This document shows positions 50,531-51,463 of a stretch of DNA of 51,463 nt, one piece after another. The translations under genes were made by a program, and so were the position numbers. Numbering within the stretch: position 1 is the stretch's first letter; each line of letters begins with the position of its first letter. The notes below the pieces were generated by a model. That model saw nothing but the letters and a program-made list of their open reading frames with translations, was not told where the DNA came from and did no database searches. Source of the DNA: an uncultured Pelagibacteraceae bacterium (GTDB lineage Bacteria > Pseudomonadota > Alphaproteobacteria > Pelagibacterales > Pelagibacteraceae); assembly GCA_902569415.1 (NCBI GenBank), contig CACFUH010000004.1:1-51463 (forward strand). The letters run 5' to 3'.

Positions 50531-51463
50531 ATGCGCATGTCTCAAAAAGATAGTTTCGTAAAATTCGAGAAGGTAGATAAAAGTTATGATGGTGAAATAC
50601 TGGTCGTTAAAGATTTAAATCTTGATGTTCCAAAAGGTGAGTTTCTAACTATGTTAGGACCATCTGGATCAGGTAAGACAACAGTGTTAATGATGTTAGC
50701 TGGATTTGAAACTCCAACAAGTGGAGAAATTTATTTGGATGGAAATCCAATAAGCAGTATTCCGCCTAACAAAAGAGGCATAGGAATGGTTTTTCAAAAT
50801 TATGCTTTATTTCCTCACATGACTGTAAAAGAAAATTTAGCATTCCCACTTGAAGTTAGAAAAATGCAAAAAACTGAAATTGATAAAAAAGTTGGAAATG
50901 CACTTGCGATGGTTGAATTACAAGACTTTGGAAATCGTATGCCATTACAATTATCTGGTGGACAACAGCAACGTGTCGCATTAGCTAGATCTTTAGTGTT
51001 TGAGCCAAGATTAGTTTTAATGGATGAGCCACTTGGAGCGCTTGATAAAAATTTAAGAGAGCAAATGCAGTATGAAATAAAACATATTCACGAAAAAATT
51101 GGAATAACAGTAGTTTATGTAACCCATGATCAAAGTGAAGCTTTAACAATGTCAAATCGAATTGCAGTATTCAACGATGGAAAGATTCAGCAAATTTCTT
51201 CTCCAGATATTTTGTATGAAAAACCAAATAGTTCTTTTGTTGCGCAATTTATTGGAGAGAATAATCAACTAAAAGGAAAAGTTAAATCTATTAATGGAGA
51301 AAATTGTATCGTTACTACAGAATCTGGAGATGATATTCATGCTTTAAAAATAAACGTGAATAATAACGGTGATGGTTCTTTAGTTTCATTAAGACCAGAG
51401 AGAGTTGCTATTAACTCATCAGAAAATTTTGAAAATAATTTTGATGCAAAAGTAAAAGAATTA
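50531..51463 (+). CDS. PotA-type ABC importer ATPase, 3' truncated
   Basis: The first 311 residues of an ABC ATPase of the polyamine/iron/betaine-type family; the gene runs off the window. Walker A is GPSGSGKTT, the signature LSGGQQQRVALARSL and Walker B LVLMDEPLGALD with the H-loop VTHDQSEA. After residue about 240 the TOBE domain begins (LKGKVKSINGENCIV). The start may be the ATG at 50531 (after a TAA) or the ATG two codons later at 50537; neither has a clear ribosome binding site. The usual substrate of close homologues is spermidine or putrescine. Confidence 0.9.
   Translation, partial: MRMSQKDSFVKFEKVDKSYDGEILVVKDLNLDVPKGEFLTMLGPSGSGKTTVLMMLAGFETPTSGEIYLDGNPISSIPPNKRGIGMVFQNYALFPHMTVKENLAFPLEVRKMQKTEIDKKVGNALAMVELQDFGNRMPLQLSGGQQQRVALARSLVFEPRLVLMDEPLGALDKNLREQMQYEIKHIHEKIGITVVYVTHDQSEALTMSNRIAVFNDGKIQQISSPDILYEKPNSSFVAQFIGENNQLKGKVKSINGENCIVTTESGDDIHALKINVNNNGDGSLVSLRPERVAINSSENFENNFDAKVKEL

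Noticed and set aside
1..51463. tRNA, rRNA, riboswitch, phage, insertion sequence or integron elements
   Set aside because: I looked in the gaps of 60-240 bases and saw no cloverleaf-like or riboswitch-like conserved segments, no transposase or integrase genes and no terminal inverted repeats; without a covariance search small RNAs cannot be excluded.

Overview
The window is about 70% A+T, densely coded on both strands, with gene gaps usually under 30 bases and many convergent stop codons that nearly touch. Gene content is that of a streamlined marine heterotroph: TRAP, DMT, SSS and several ABC importers, many enzymes for methylated amines and osmolytes, a proteorhodopsin relative followed by a flotillin gene, and no rRNA, tRNA, phage, insertion sequence or CRISPR that I can see. 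The best fit is an alphaproteobacterium of the SAR11/Pelagibacterales type. That is an inference from composition and gene content, not from a marker gene.

Layout. 1-5.2 kb: end of a fused TRAP permease, a 2OG-Fe oxygenase, a DMT exporter and an AGAT-type amidinotransferase. 5.3-12.3 kb: a small unknown protein, a TPR-methyltransferase fusion, then a minus-strand run of GMC oxidoreductase, PhnZ-type HD oxygenase, TauD-type dioxygenase, hotdog thioesterase and ParA ATPase. 12.5-15.2 kb: a divergent rhodopsin (D-T-T motif) and a YqiK-type flotillin. 15.3-23.8 kb: a plus-strand catabolic operon built around both subunits of an N,N-dimethylformamidase-like enzyme, with an SSS symporter, Fe-alcohol dehydrogenase, lactonase-type MBL hydrolase, alpha/beta hydrolase and two small unknown proteins. 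23.8-36.4 kb: a minus-strand operon of a sugar-type ABC importer plus PxpA, a biotin carboxylase-PxpB fusion, PxpC and a biotin carrier. 36.6-39 kb: two secreted small proteins, a class II aldolase and a dehydrocarnitine-cleaving BKACE enzyme. 39-44.3 kb: a betaine-type ABC importer (ProXWV) overlapping an SDR gene, and a divergent gamma-butyrobetaine hydroxylase. 44.3-50.5 kb: GDPD, aldehyde dehydrogenase, a 3-hydroxyisobutyrate dehydrogenase relative, EutA- and DoeA-like ectoine genes, and two secreted proteins. From 50.5 kb: a PotA-type ABC ATPase cut by the window edge.

How the genes may work together. 38-44 kb can be read as a route from gamma-butyrobetaine via carnitine and 3-dehydrocarnitine to glycine betaine, with its own importer. 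The 24-36 kb operon looks like an importer coupled to an ATP- and biotin-dependent lactam or cyclic amide hydrolase. Its most striking feature is that three otherwise unrelated proteins (the importer ATPase, the PxpC-like subunit and a 170-residue unknown protein) end in related peptide tails. In addition, a Y-x-x-x-D-x-x-x-F motif recurs four times in the 170-residue protein and twice in the linker of the biotin carboxylase-PxpB fusion. I read this as a possible scaffold that ties importer to enzyme, and it is the best candidate here for an undescribed system.
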